In this document: piece by piece, positions 1 through 8,283 of the stretch
Position numbering within the stretch: position 1 is the stretch's first letter
Layout of the letters: each line of letters opens with the position of its first letter
Assembly: GCF_026262505.1 (NCBI RefSeq)
Contig: NC_067206.1
Location: 20,988,624-21,052,623 of the forward strand
DNA length: 64,000 nucleotides
From: Trichomonas vaginalis G3
Lineage: Eukaryota > Parabasalia > Trichomonadida > Trichomonadidae
Direction: 5' to 3'
Notes under the pieces: generated by a model
Database searches by the model: none
What the model saw: the letters and a program-made list of their open reading frames with translations, nothing else
Told to the model about the DNA's origin: nothing
Translations under genes and position numbers: made by a program

Positions 1-185
1 ATTGTTTACAAGAAATTTTATTTAACTCTTCTTGTAAAGAAAACTTTGCCAATATTTTGAATGCATTTGAAAATTCCGAGCTTAGAATATATTTGGATGA
101 ATGCGAAGATGAAATCGATCCTGAAATTTTTGACTCTCTCAAAAATATGTATTCAATTTTAAATGAATCTAATTCTCATCAATAA
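1..185 (+). pseudogene. ARM/HEAT-like fragment, 3' part (cut by window start)
   Basis: The last 61 codons and stop of the same helical frame described at 8618-8965, truncated by the left window edge. Confidence 0.4.
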
Positions 186-716
186 TAACATATGAATAAA
201 AAATAAATGGATTTAATTTTTTTTATCAGTTTCAATAGATTACAGTTATTTTTATTTTCTACAATATCTCATTACCAAATCGTTTTAACTCTTTGTATAT
301 CAAAGAATAATAATAAGTGACCTGTAATAACCATACTCATAATGGATTAGACCTCAAATTATTTAAAATGTCAATTCAATATTATTAAATTACAATTTCT
401 TTTATTCTAATAGATTTTAACTAGCCAATCATGATTACAAATATTGTAGCCTTCATTAACTCATAATATCGAAGAATATAACTTATATTCATGGACAATT
501 TGTGATTAATTTCCAATAATATATAAAACCGACTCAAATTAATCATGTTGGCATTAGCGCGCATCGATGCTCAATCTACCTGTAGTATTATAAGCTTATA
601 TTCCTATTTTTCAGCATTAAAATTGTGAATTACGTAATTTTGTCATAGTTTTACGTAATTTTAATTTTTTTTGATAAGAAAAAAATGACTTTAAGAAAAA
701 ACGAGATCACTCATAA
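186..716. other. AT-rich stretch without a recognised gene
   Basis: No convincing reading frame on either strand. It contains a small palindrome GCATCGATGC at 562-571 and two nearby copies of TTACGTAATTTT (about 631-665). The equivalent stretch is present in every unit. No promoter, RNA gene or repeat border could be identified. Confidence 0.5.
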
Positions 717-1392
717 TCTTTTTCTCAGAAAACTGCAGAGTATACAACAAATGTACTCAAACGTGCATTAAGCACAATACCTGGTCCCCATTTCGCTCTA
801 TGGACCGATAATGGTACAAAAAATAAAGAAAAATTGCAAAAACGTTCCCACTTTTTGAGAGGGATGTTTTGCAAAATAATTTTATGGACATCTCTGGAAA
901 GTTTCATTTCAGTTTGATAATATATCCAACACCTATATAGAAGAGCCTTGCTGATTTGACCTGAAAGAGCGAAAGTTAGTTTTTTGATTTGAAAACCCTG
1001 CAATTTAATATTGTTAAGGACTCAATGTAGAAATATGATATAATATCATGTAGAGATCAATCATCTTCCAAAAATCTTCTATGTATGAAAGAAAAAAATT
1101 TGCAAAACGTACCTCTCAAGAAGTGGGAACGTTTTGCACACTCTCGAAAATAAAACACAATTTCATTAATTATTATGCGAAAGGGGAATTGAACATATTT
1201 TTATTCAACCAGATAATCCTCAGGCCAACAGATTTCGCAAAGAGAATTTCCCCAAACAGTAAGATTTTTCAAAAAAAAGAAATATAATGCGAAGAATTAA
1301 GATTAATCACCGAAAAAACAACTGATTTTACTTACTTTAATGATTTTGAAGATATGCAAATTATCAGGAAGAAAGCTCAATATAACAAATAA
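717..1392 (+). mobile_element. Integrase/DDE transposase fossil (broken)
   Basis: A decayed gene for a DDE integrase. The catalytic core is recognisable by WTDNG (801-815), preceded by a segment resembling the same region of the intact integrase at 5276-6337. Further on a piece around QPDNPQAN matches the conserved P-x-x-PQ-x-N block that surrounds the catalytic glutamate in rve-type integrases, followed by a short C-terminal tail ending at 1392. The remains are spread over more than one reading frame with at least three breaks, and the N-terminus is missing. It belongs to a different lineage from the intact integrase. Whether it came from a simple integrase transposon or from a larger virus-like element cannot be decided, because no terminal repeats or companion genes are visible. 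It is broken in every unit, so decay preceded amplification. Confidence 0.6.
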
Positions 1393-1435
1393 AATAATAT
1401 TCTAATTTGCAAGAATGGGTTTAATGACTACGCAC

Positions 1436-1469
1436 AAATACATAGCCTCATACATATCAACAAAGGTCT
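1436..1469 (+). repeat. 34-base direct repeat, copy A
   Basis: AAATACATAGCCTCATACAT and the following 14 bases recur perfectly at 1540-1573, a 104-base offset. The pair is conserved in every unit. Confidence 0.9.
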
Positions 1470-1539
1470 TGGGTCTCCGAGGTTCTCAATTTCATCAGAA
1501 ACCGCTATATGATAACCAAGCTTACTCAGATCTACACAT

Positions 1540-1573
1540 AAATACATAGCCTCATACATATCAACAAAGGTCT
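1540..1573 (+). repeat. 34-base direct repeat, copy B
   Basis: Perfect second copy of 1436-1469, 104 bases downstream. Confidence 0.9.
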
Positions 1574-1640
1574 CTCTACTCTTAAGTTCCAATTCCCAAA
1601 ATTTTATTTTTATATTTATTGGCAAAAGGTAAAAGTTCCA

Positions 1641-2190
1641 AATTATCGTATCGTTAATTTTTAATTTGCTTTCAAATTATATTTTTTGTACTTACGTTCA
1701 ATTTTTATTTTTAATAAATTATTTATATTAAAATTTCGAAATATTCATAAATACATTCAATTCATATAATAATAGTCAATATCATCGTTTTGAGAAGATC
1801 AGATCCTACACAAAAACCATGGAGAGGATTGTATTTTCAATGTATGCCTCTGGTCGAGCACTAAAAGCAAAAGCTAGACAGTTTTTAACCTGTATAATAA
1901 AAATGTATCATATATCTTTTTGGAAAATAAAAACAAATTTTTATTTATTCAATATTATATAAAAAGGTGTTGATATTGCAGGTTTTTCAGTATGTTTTCC
2001 ATCCCAATAAAACTCAATATTAATCGATATATCTGAAAAATACGAGGTGTCAAAGTGGTGAATTTCACCTCACTTCGTTTTGCTCCATTAAATTGACTCA
2101 ATTTCATCCCTTTGCTGAGAATTTTTGTATTTGGAGGATAATAATCTAAATAATTCGAAATATTTGTTACAATAACTATCAGTGCTTGAT
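1641..2190. other. AT-rich stretch, no recognised gene
   Basis: Very AT-rich, with one small ATG-started plus-strand frame of 47 codons at 1819-1962 (begins MERIVFSMYASGRALKAKAR) that resembles nothing I know and is probably chance. No RNA gene or repeat structure is seen. The equivalent stretch occurs in every unit. Confidence 0.4.
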
Positions 2191-3517
2191 TTAATGTTTG
2201 AATTTGATTGCTTCAAATTGCGCAATTTTAAGTAATTCGGCGTCAGATGTTAATTTTTTGCAAGAAGAATTAAATATATATGTGGGATTTGGTATTGCGT
2301 TTGATGTTTTGTTTGTTAATTCGTTGGATAAGGCTTTATCTGGGTTCCACGGATGAATACCATACTGATGCATTGACTTAATCACAAGCATCAATTAAAA
2401 TTCTTACAATTTTTAACCTTGGTTTTGGGGTATTTGATAAATTATCTTGCTCATATGTGTAAAGCGGAACATATTTTAACCTGTTATTCTTTGATCTCAA
2501 AGATGCTGCACATCCTACATCAAATAACTGGAGAACTACTGTGCAGTAAGCTGGAAATGTCAAGAGTTCAATTCTGAAGAGACTCAAAAGTTTGCAAGTA
2601 AAATAACTTACTCGGCTGATATGATTATCACCGAATACGATATTATGCTGAGCTGCTGTGATAGCATCAAGACTTGAGCGATATCTCTGGATTTCGATAA
2701 TAAAAGTTAAATTAAAGATATCCCATATCTTCTTTGTCATCCATCCATAAGATTGTCCTGTAAGGAATGCTCTCACGGAGCGGAGTTCCTGTGAACAATT
2801 TTATATTCCTGGAACAATAATAAATGGTTTCATCCGGTATCCTTCAGAATTATATGGGAAGATACTAGTAACAAGCACAAATTCATGCTCTTCTTTGGTT
2901 AAAGGAGGGTTGCTTTCAGTGCAGATAACTTTGTAACGCTTTGATGAAGCAGAGATGTTTCATAAATACTCCACTTATTCCATGGATCAATTCCTGCCGT
3001 ATACTGAAATTAATGTAAGAAGTTAGCAACTGTTGCTGTGTTACAGTACTTTGCTCGTTTTTCCTCATTTTCTTTTGAGCTTTTGATCTCAATGTTGAGA
3101 TCAGAGCAAACTCTGTTTAACCATGATCTTGAGGGGAGATATACTTCTAGCGAAGTAAACAATTCTTTTTCCTCTTGTTGGAAATTCGTCTGGATGAACA
3201 AGGCCAGCTAGATATAAAGCTCTGCTGTATCTATACTCCAGTAATTCGTAGGCAATCTGATAAGCTTCGATTACCTTTTCACATGCAAGACCTTTTGCTC
3301 TTTGATTGATTTCACCATAAAAATCAAGTAATTCGACCTCTGAAAGATACGATGGTTCTCCACCATTACATGTGGTTGTCCATACATTTTCCGCAATTGT
3401 ATGTCGCAACTCTGCAGTTATTGAATCATCGCGTTCCATGTGAAATTCATCTTTGTTATCAGTGTAGCACTTTTTGTTTAGTCTTCTTTTGAAGATTTTA
3501 CGTTGAATACGAGACAA
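2191..3517 (-). pseudogene. Pogo/CENP-B-type DDE transposase, decayed
   Basis: Minus-strand remains of a roughly 400-500-residue transposase, read from 3517 down to 2191 in several frames. The N-terminal part (3517-3150) contains YLSEVELLDFYGEINQRAKG and then SRSWLNRVCSDLNIEIK, resembling the DNA-binding half of CENP-B-like transposases. The middle (about 2980-2780) has FPYNSEGYRMKPFIIVPG, then GQSYGWMTKKIW, then GDNHISR, which holds the second catalytic aspartate. LLTFPAYCTVVLQLFDVG matches the family block LPAHTTHLLQPLDVG, whose D is the third catalytic residue; here H and P of that block are changed. The tail GIHPWNPDKAL fits the family C-terminus. I cannot find the first catalytic aspartate. 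Several frame changes and stops, plus substitutions at conserved positions, make it inactive. No terminal inverted repeats of its own were found. Confidence 0.7.
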
Positions 3518-3573
3518 AACTGCTTTTTCTCAATGAAGTTTACATTTGGCTTTAATGTAATTAAGACTTTTCA

Positions 3574-3583
3574 TGTCACTTTT
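3574..3583 (+). promoter_or_regulatory. TGTCACTTTT motif 1 (Initiator-like)
   Basis: First of five exact copies per unit of this decamer. TCACTTTT fits the parabasalid Initiator pattern TCA(+1)Y(T/A). No clear gene follows directly. Confidence 0.3.
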
Positions 3584-4660
3584 TGTAAAGTTCATTTTCG
3601 GTACGGAACAAATGCATATATTAATGCATTAATTCTAAATGTAATAAATTTTGTATCTTTGAAAATTTCAAAGTTAAAAAAAATTGGACTAATATTATTC
3701 GTCTTCAAATGTACTATGCAAATTAAAGTTTTTGGGCTATGGATTCTGTGGGATAAGATTATTGAAATTTTGGATGTTCCTCGAATTGGCCAGAGATTCG
3801 AGTGTCAATGCCTTGTTCCATAACATAGTAATTGTGTTTGTGACTGAGCATATTTTTTTCTAAAATATAGAGATTAAAATTGTAAAAATCTTCATTTAAG
3901 GAGTTCCTGTTAAATGATTGTGACTTGATTATATTTGTGTCGTTTTTGGTAGTCTCTTTATTCGATTTTGATGAATTTATGTTCGAAATTCGGTATTTAA
4001 CTAATAAGATTCAGAGTAAAACACTGGAAATCGGATATTCTCTATGCCAATGAACTGGACAATCTGTGTGTTTGGGAGGTGAAATTCCAAATTTTTTTGA
4101 AATCCCGAAAATGAAGATCAACCCTTTATTTTTGATTAAGATATTTTACAATTTCAGATTTTTTTGAATACTTTTGATTCGGTTTTGTTAAAAGCATATC
4201 AGCTAACTTGTTTTAAAAATCACATATTTTTATGTGGTAAGACGAAATGATGGAAGTGAGGCATATCTCAATATTTTCACCAGATCTTCAGGCATTTAGC
4301 ATGGATATATAATTGTTATCATGATTTGTATTTAGTAATATTATTTAATCCAACTTATCAAAGCTAAACAAGATAAGAAATGCGTTTTAATTTTTTTTTC
4401 AAACAAAATTGAACAAAAAATACACTTAGAAGATATATTTCTTTAAGTTATTTATAGTAATGGAAATAATATGGTATATCTATCATTAACATATAAGCAG
4501 ATCATACCTCTCTTGTGCCATGCAATTATGAATTAAGAATTTTGTAAATTCAACTGTATATAATAATCTTTTAATTGAAAAACATCATCAGACCAAGAGA
4601 TGTTAATCATGTGCATCTAATATAATTGTTTTTGTCTAGTGTTGAAAACAGAAATTCATC

Positions 4661-4670
4661 AAAAGTGACA
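4661..4670 (-). promoter_or_regulatory. TGTCACTTTT motif 2 (Initiator-like)
   Basis: On the minus strand, followed after one base by ATGAATTTCTG, which opens only a very short frame. It lies in the 25-base perfect inverted match to 7027-7051. Confidence 0.35.
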
Positions 4671-4799
4671 CCTCAGAAAAGCTATAATATTGAATTTTTG
4701 GAACTTTTGATAGAGCACGTTTTTAAATATTAATTAAAGTAAATGTATATTTCGTAAAGATTCTTTTTAATAAAAAATAAAATTTTGAAGAAGAACACA

Positions 4800-5252
4800 A
4801 AATCTTCTGAAAAATAATATCACATAAACTCATATTATTTTCTAATATATAACTATTTTATATAAAAATCAAATTCAATGATCTTAAAAGCGAAGGATAA
4901 ACCTCAAAATTTACGAATATAATGAGTGGGAATATAATGCTTATCTATCATAAAACCATATGAAATATCAATTTTTGCTTTACGCCTAATTTTTGACGAC
5001 AATTAGCAAAAAATGTTAAATGTTAACACTCAGTCCATTTGAATATGAAAAATAAAATTGACTTTGATTAAATGTTTTTATTTATCATGCAATTCTTCTT
5101 GCGACCAAAGATTTGAATAAAATTTCAAAAAATAAGATAGCTTAAAAATAATATACGGTAGTGTTTACTAATAGATGAATAGTATATAAATTCTATTAAA
5201 ATGGATTTGATCCAAAAAGATATATAAAATTTGATCATAAATAAAATTGTTT
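4800..5252 (+). repeat. Left terminal inverted repeat of the integrase transposon
   Basis: About 453 bases that read as the reverse complement of 6436-6886 with only a few substitutions and one- or two-base indels. The inner border lies 23 bases from the stop codon of the integrase. Confidence 0.9.
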
Positions 5253-5275
5253 AGAAGTCATTTAAAATGATGTAA

Positions 5276-6337
5276 TTATTCAAATTTTGCTAAAACCCAT
5301 TCCTCTTTGATATATAACTCCCATTTTTGCATTTCTGGCTCGTACCAAAATTTTGAAACTTCGAATAATTCGTTAGGAGTGTAATTACTATTCGTTTTTG
5401 GATTAATATCGAGAGATAAATGTGGTGTATTGTTGTATTTTTCAATGAACTGCTGAACTGAGTCCTTGATTTGTTGAATATCATCCAACTCGTCTGGCAA
5501 AAACTTTTCTAAGCTTGGCCACAGGCGCTCCACCTTGCCGTTCTGTCTTGGCATATACGGCAAGGTGTGCTTCCAAACTATTCCGTTTTCCTGCATAACC
5601 TGGCCGAATTCACCGCGGTTTTCACCGCCGTTATCGGTCCAGATGCAGTAAGGGATAAACTCCTCTAAAAGTTTTCTTAAAATATTCGCTGTTGAGTTGG
5701 AAGACTTGTTTTTCAATAATTTAGTTTTGAGAACTTTACGTGTCATATCATTCAATATGGCAAAGAATGGAAAAGAAACATTACCGTGAAGGTAATGAAT
5801 ATCGCAGTGCCATATCAAATTCTTTGATATGGCACGATATTTGGTAGGTGGATCTGCTGGTTTGTAATCTCTTTTTGAAGATAAACCTGATTCCATCATA
5901 AATTTTTCCACTTGATGAGGCTTTATTTTTTGTAAATTGTCAAAAATTTGATCTTTTGTCAAATCTTCTATATTTTCAAATTCTTTTGCAATTTCTTCTT
6001 TTTCTTTCTCACAATCGGGATTTTGAACAATATTTTGAAACCTTTTAATCAATAAATAAGTTTTTGAAATTCCTCCTTTATATTGTGAAACACAAGAATT
6101 AATTAATTGTTTTTGTTCAAATGTTGGTGGATTTGGTTTTCTGCCGCGACTAACTTTTGGTAATTCGATTTCTTGAAGTTGAAATGCTCTTCTTATTGTA
6201 TTTTCGGCAACATTCAATTTAATTTTACCATTTTCCAATTCAACTTCCTTTCCCACACTTTTGTAATATTCACCTTCTTCTATTCTTCTTTTAGCTTCAA
6301 ATAGCCATTCTCTGTTTATAGATTTGGCAGTAGTCAT
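5276..6337 (-). CDS. DDE integrase/transposase, 353 aa, unit 1
   Basis: The single gene of the transposon and the only intact gene of the unit. It would catalyse strand transfer of the element in the nucleus. The first 60 residues are charged and helical and may form a DNA-binding domain; RGRKPNPP (64-71) looks like a basic linker. Residues 110-125 are a Glu/Lys-rich, possibly coiled segment. The rve catalytic core runs from about 160 to 320: first aspartate D179 in WHCDIHYLHG, second D235 in WTDNGGEN, glutamate E270 in PRQNGKVERLW, with 34 residues between D235 and E270. The C-terminus (320-353) is Trp-rich. The length is typical of IS3/IS481-like eukaryotic integrases. The ATG at 6337 is the first methionine, directly preceded by CCACTTTT, close to a parabasalid Initiator. 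Stop TAA. The same protein is predicted in units 2, 3, 6 and 7. Confidence 0.93.
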   Translation of the reverse strand: MTTAKSINREWLFEAKRRIEEGEYYKSVGKEVELENGKIKLNVAENTIRRAFQLQEIELPKVSRGRKPNPPTFEQKQLINSCVSQYKGGISKTYLLIKRFQNIVQNPDCEKEKEEIAKEFENIEDLTKDQIFDNLQKIKPHQVEKFMMESGLSSKRDYKPADPPTKYRAISKNLIWHCDIHYLHGNVSFPFFAILNDMTRKVLKTKLLKNKSSNSTANILRKLLEEFIPYCIWTDNGGENRGEFGQVMQENGIVWKHTLPYMPRQNGKVERLWPSLEKFLPDELDDIQQIKDSVQQFIEKYNNTPHLSLDINPKTNSNYTPNELFEVSKFWYEPEMQKWELYIKEEWVLAKFE

Positions 6338-6345
6338 AAAAGTGG
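6338..6345 (-). promoter_or_regulatory. Possible Initiator abutting the integrase ATG
   Basis: CCACTTTT directly precedes the ATG on the minus strand. It differs by one base from TCACTTTT, the core of the decamer repeated in the unit. A transcript starting here would have almost no leader, as is usual in trichomonads. Confidence 0.3.
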
Positions 6346-6435
6346 TCCTTCTTTTGTGATAAGATTCAAATTTGAATGTGGATGATAAATAAAAATCAAA
6401 AATAATTGTTATAATTTAAATGAAGAAGTAATTTA

Positions 6436-6886
6436 AAACGATTTTATTTATGATCAAATTTTATATTTTTTTGGATCAAATCCATTTTAATAGAATTTAT
6501 ATACTATTCATCTATTAGTAAACACTACCGTATATTATTTTTAAGCTATCTTATTTTTTGAACTTTTATTCAAATCTTTGGTCGCAAGAAGAATTGCATG
6601 ATAAATAAAAACATTTAATCAAAGTCAATTTTATTTTTCATATTCAAATGGACTGAGTGTTAACATTTAACATTTTTTGCTAATTGTCGTCAAAAATTAG
6701 GCGTAAAGCAAAAATTGATATTTCATATGGTTTTATGATAGATAAGCATTATATTCCCACTCATTATATTCGTAAATTTTGAGGTTTATCCTTCGCTTTT
6801 AAGATCATTGAATTTGATTTTTATATAAAATAGTTATATATTAGAAAATAATATGAGTTTATGTGATATTATTTTTCAGAAGATTT
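6436..6886 (-). repeat. Right terminal inverted repeat of the integrase transposon
   Basis: About 451 bases, inverted partner of 4800-5252. It starts 98 bases upstream of the integrase ATG, so the promoter must lie in this gap or in the TIR. Confidence 0.9.
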
Positions 6887-7259
6887 CATTCTATATGCCT
6901 ATGAAAAGTACTCTCAAAACTAACTTTTTCCTAATTATAATTAAATCTAGAATATTGTATTATGCTTAGTGTTATTTCATTTTTCTCATTCAATTTAGAA
7001 TTTACAAATGTCAAAAATTGAGAGCTGTCACTTTTGATGAATTTCTGTTTATTACATAGCATTAATAAAAAAATCATTTGTTCTGATTAATATTTATCCA
7101 ATAATAATATATATTCATTTTTGAATTTAATTAGCTTTTTTAAAGCTTAATATTTAATAATATTATTATTCAACATTCTTAATAAAATAAGATATATGCT
7201 TTATGTCTAATATATGTTTTGTAGAAATTTCGAGGAAATATCAAGGTTTCAACATCACT
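6887..7259. other. AT-rich flank right of the integrase transposon
   Basis: No gene recognised. It holds 7027-7051, a perfect 25-base inverted match to 4646-4670 on the other flank, which includes a TGTCACTTTT motif. The motif is followed by an ATG opening a 17-codon frame of no recognisable kind. The rest is simple AT-rich sequence. Confidence 0.5.
7027..7036 (+). promoter_or_regulatory. TGTCACTTTT motif 3 (Initiator-like)
   Basis: Followed after one base by ATG, the spacing expected of a near-leaderless parabasalid transcript, but the frame behind it closes after 17 codons. Confidence 0.35.
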
Positions 7260-7490
7260 TCACTTCCACCATTTCGTCTTACGAAAGTTTAATTGTATGA
7301 TTAAATACTTGGGCCATTCTAATATTTCATCTTTTTGAAATCGATTTTGCTCAATAGGATATGTATTAAAATATTTTTCCAATGCATCCAATAAATTATC
7401 CGTGCCATTTATTGATATATCAAGAAAGTCGTTTTGTTTTGTTTCTATCGGGGTAATACGATGTGAAAAGTGACAAAAATATACTATGAT
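7260..7490 (-). pseudogene. Ubiquitin-specific protease (C19)-like fragment, unit 1
   Basis: A 76-codon minus-strand open frame with no ATG. It contains FLDISINGTDNLLDALEKYF followed by KDEILEWPKYLIIQLNF. This order matches the USP/C19 deubiquitinase fold, where F-L-D-(I/L)-S-(I/L) and a DALE-x-(Y/F)F helix precede a (L/W)P-x-x-L-I-I-x-L-x-(R)F strand. The zinc-binding Cys pairs normally between those blocks are absent, the canonical RF is NF, and the catalytic Cys and His boxes lie outside the fragment. It is a captured or decayed piece of a host gene. Its last codons (RKTKWWK, stop) fall in a 24-base patch that recurs inverted at 4237-4260. Confidence 0.5.
7466..7475 (-). promoter_or_regulatory. 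TGTCACTTTT motif 4 (Initiator-like)
   Basis: Minus strand, inside the open frame of the USP-like fragment. It could be an Initiator for a truncated transcript, but no ATG follows in that frame. Confidence 0.3.
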
Positions 7491-7509
7491 TTATATTTCA
7501 TTGTATAAT

Positions 7510-7560
7510 AAAGTCGAGAAGGGAGTCCTAACCTTAAGAAAGGGCTCTCTTCTCGACTTT
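7510..7560 (+). repeat. Hairpin 1, 16-base arms
   Basis: AAAGTCGAGAAGGGAG pairs with CTCTCTTCTCGACTTT across a 19-base loop; the one non-Watson-Crick pair is G opposite T. Confidence 0.9.
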
Positions 7561-7580
7561 CTGCTGCAATCTCACTCGAA

Positions 7581-7628
7581 TTGCGCGTATATACTGCTTC
7601 TTTCATTAGAAGTAGTATATACGCGCAA
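7581..7628 (+). repeat. Hairpin 2, 21-base arms
   Basis: Arms 7581-7601 and 7608-7628 with the loop TTCATT. Begins TTGCGCGTATATACTGCTTC. One G-T pair is the only imperfection. Confidence 0.95.
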
Positions 7629-7811
7629 CAATATGCCATGGCAAGTGCACTTGTCGCCACTTTTAATGTTTCTCAAATGCAATGCGGGAAGGAGTGGCAA
7701 TATAGTACTTGGGTAGTTGTGGAGTTATGTGTTAGGAGAGGGAACAGGACAAATTTGCCACACGGCACTTTTTTTTAAAAAAAATTAATGGAGCGGAGCG
7801 ATACTCTGCTG

Positions 7812-8232
7812 CAGGAGCCCCAAGGCTCCCAATCATTACGAAAGGGAGCCTCAGGGCTCCTGAGAATCCATCAGCAGAGGCCTTTTCATTTGGCCTCTGC
7901 TGATCAAAGATTCGGCGAAGCCATTCTTCGTCTCAGGAGCCCCAAGGCTCCCAATCATTACGAAAGGGAGCCTCAGGGCTCCTGAGAATCCATCAGCAGA
8001 GGCCTTTTCATTTGGCCTCTGCTGATCAAAGATTCGGCGAAGCCATTCTTCGTCTCAGGAGCCCCAAGGCTCCCAATCATTACGAAAGGGAGCCTCAGGG
8101 CTCCTGAGAATCCATCAGTAGAGGCCTTTTCATTTGGCCTCTGCTGATCAAAGATTCGGCGAAGCCATTCTTCGTCTCAGGAGCCCCAAGGCTCCCAATC
8201 ATTACGAAAGGGAGCCTCAGGGCTCCTGAGAA
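7812..8232 (+). repeat. 122-base minisatellite, 3 full copies plus partial, unit 1
   Basis: Copies start at 7812, 7934, 8056 and 8178 (last one 55 bases). GC-rich within an AT-rich unit. Each copy folds into three hairpins: CAGGAGCCC/GGGCTCCTG enclosing AGGCTCCC/GGGAGCCT; ATCAGCAGAGGCC/GGCCTCTGCTGAT with a 9-base loop; and CGAAG/CTTCG. Copies differ at one base, CAGCAG (type C) or CAGTAG (type T); order here is C, C, T. Since 122 is not a multiple of three, the open frames across it are not a conserved protein. Confidence 0.95.
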
Positions 8233-8236
8233 ACCT

Positions 8237-8273
8237 CTTTGAGAAGGTTTTCTTTAAGAAAACCTTCTCAAAG
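8237..8273 (+). repeat. Near-perfect palindrome, 18-base arms
   Basis: CTTTGAGAAGGTTTTCTT is followed by one T and its exact reverse complement. It lies directly after the last minisatellite copy. Confidence 0.95.
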
Positions 8274-8283
8274 ATGATTGTCA

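Larger units (their letters stand above)
1428..1640 (-). pseudogene. Unrecognised open frame with internal duplication
   Basis: A minus-strand open frame of about 65 codons with no ATG start. The stretch ETFVDMYEAMYLCVDLSKLG looks protein-like, but I do not recognise the family. The end of the frame is built from a second copy of the DNA that encodes ETFVDMYEAMYLC, read in another frame, because of a 34-base direct duplication. Equivalent frames lie at 10206-10403, 18997-19194, 27703-27894, 36303-36500, 45098-45295, 53877-54074 and 63013-63288. It is most likely a fragment of an older gene, truncated at its C-terminal side by the duplication. Confidence 0.3.
3518..4799. other. Unassigned AT-rich DNA left of the integrase transposon
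   Basis: A plus-strand open frame spans 3503-3823 (106 codons, starting at TTG, no recognisable domain). A short protein-like stretch reading VKHWKSDILYANELDNLC lies near 4015-4070 without context. Two patches are inverted relatives of DNA on the far side of the transposon: 4237-4260 pairs with 7259-7282 (22 of 24 positions) and 4646-4670 pairs perfectly with 7027-7051. Unit 2 differs by small indels near 13230-13260. No RNA gene was recognised. Confidence 0.45.
4800..6886 (-). mobile_element. Integrase-type DNA transposon with ~450-base TIRs, unit 1
   Basis: A 2087-base element bounded by long inverted repeats (4800-5252 and 6436-6886) that differ at only a few positions, enclosing about 1.18 kb occupied by a single integrase gene. 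Termini read AAATCTTCTGAAAAATAATA inward. No target-site duplication is evident immediately outside the ends, so the true ends may be a few bases off. One gene, no capsid, polymerase or reverse transcriptase, and inverted rather than direct end repeats make this a plain cut-and-paste DNA transposon of the integrase (rve/DDE) class, comparable to the eukaryotic IS3/IS481-like or Ginger-like groups. The high TIR identity suggests a fairly young insertion. It entered the ancestral unit before amplification, since every full unit has it at the same place. Confidence 0.85.

Noticed and set aside
725-1003. 92-codon minus-strand frame over the integrase fossil
   Set aside because: The plus strand of the same DNA carries the WTDNG integrase motif, so the minus frame is a shadow.
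1081-1287. 68-codon plus-strand frame beginning MYERKKFAK as a separate gene
   Set aside because: It overlaps the integrase fossil, and the recognisable integrase block is in another frame; nothing supports an independent product.
5290-5484. 64-codon minus-strand frame inside the integrase gene
   Set aside because: Overlapping alternative frame of the intact integrase with no features of its own.
4800-6886. LTR retroelement reading of the long repeats around the integrase
   Set aside because: The end repeats are inverted, not direct, and there is no reverse transcriptase, protease or capsid frame.
4780-6900. Target-site duplication at the transposon ends
   Set aside because: No direct repeat of three or more bases is convincing on both sides at any nearby boundary choice.
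7788-7985. Open frames of 60-83 codons across the GC-rich minisatellite, as possible small genes
   Set aside because: The repeat period is 122 bases, not a multiple of three, so the frame changes each copy, and the translation is dominated by hairpin arms.
7812-8232. CRISPR-like array
   Set aside because: Copies are contiguous 122-base repeats without variable spacers, and no cas-like genes are present.
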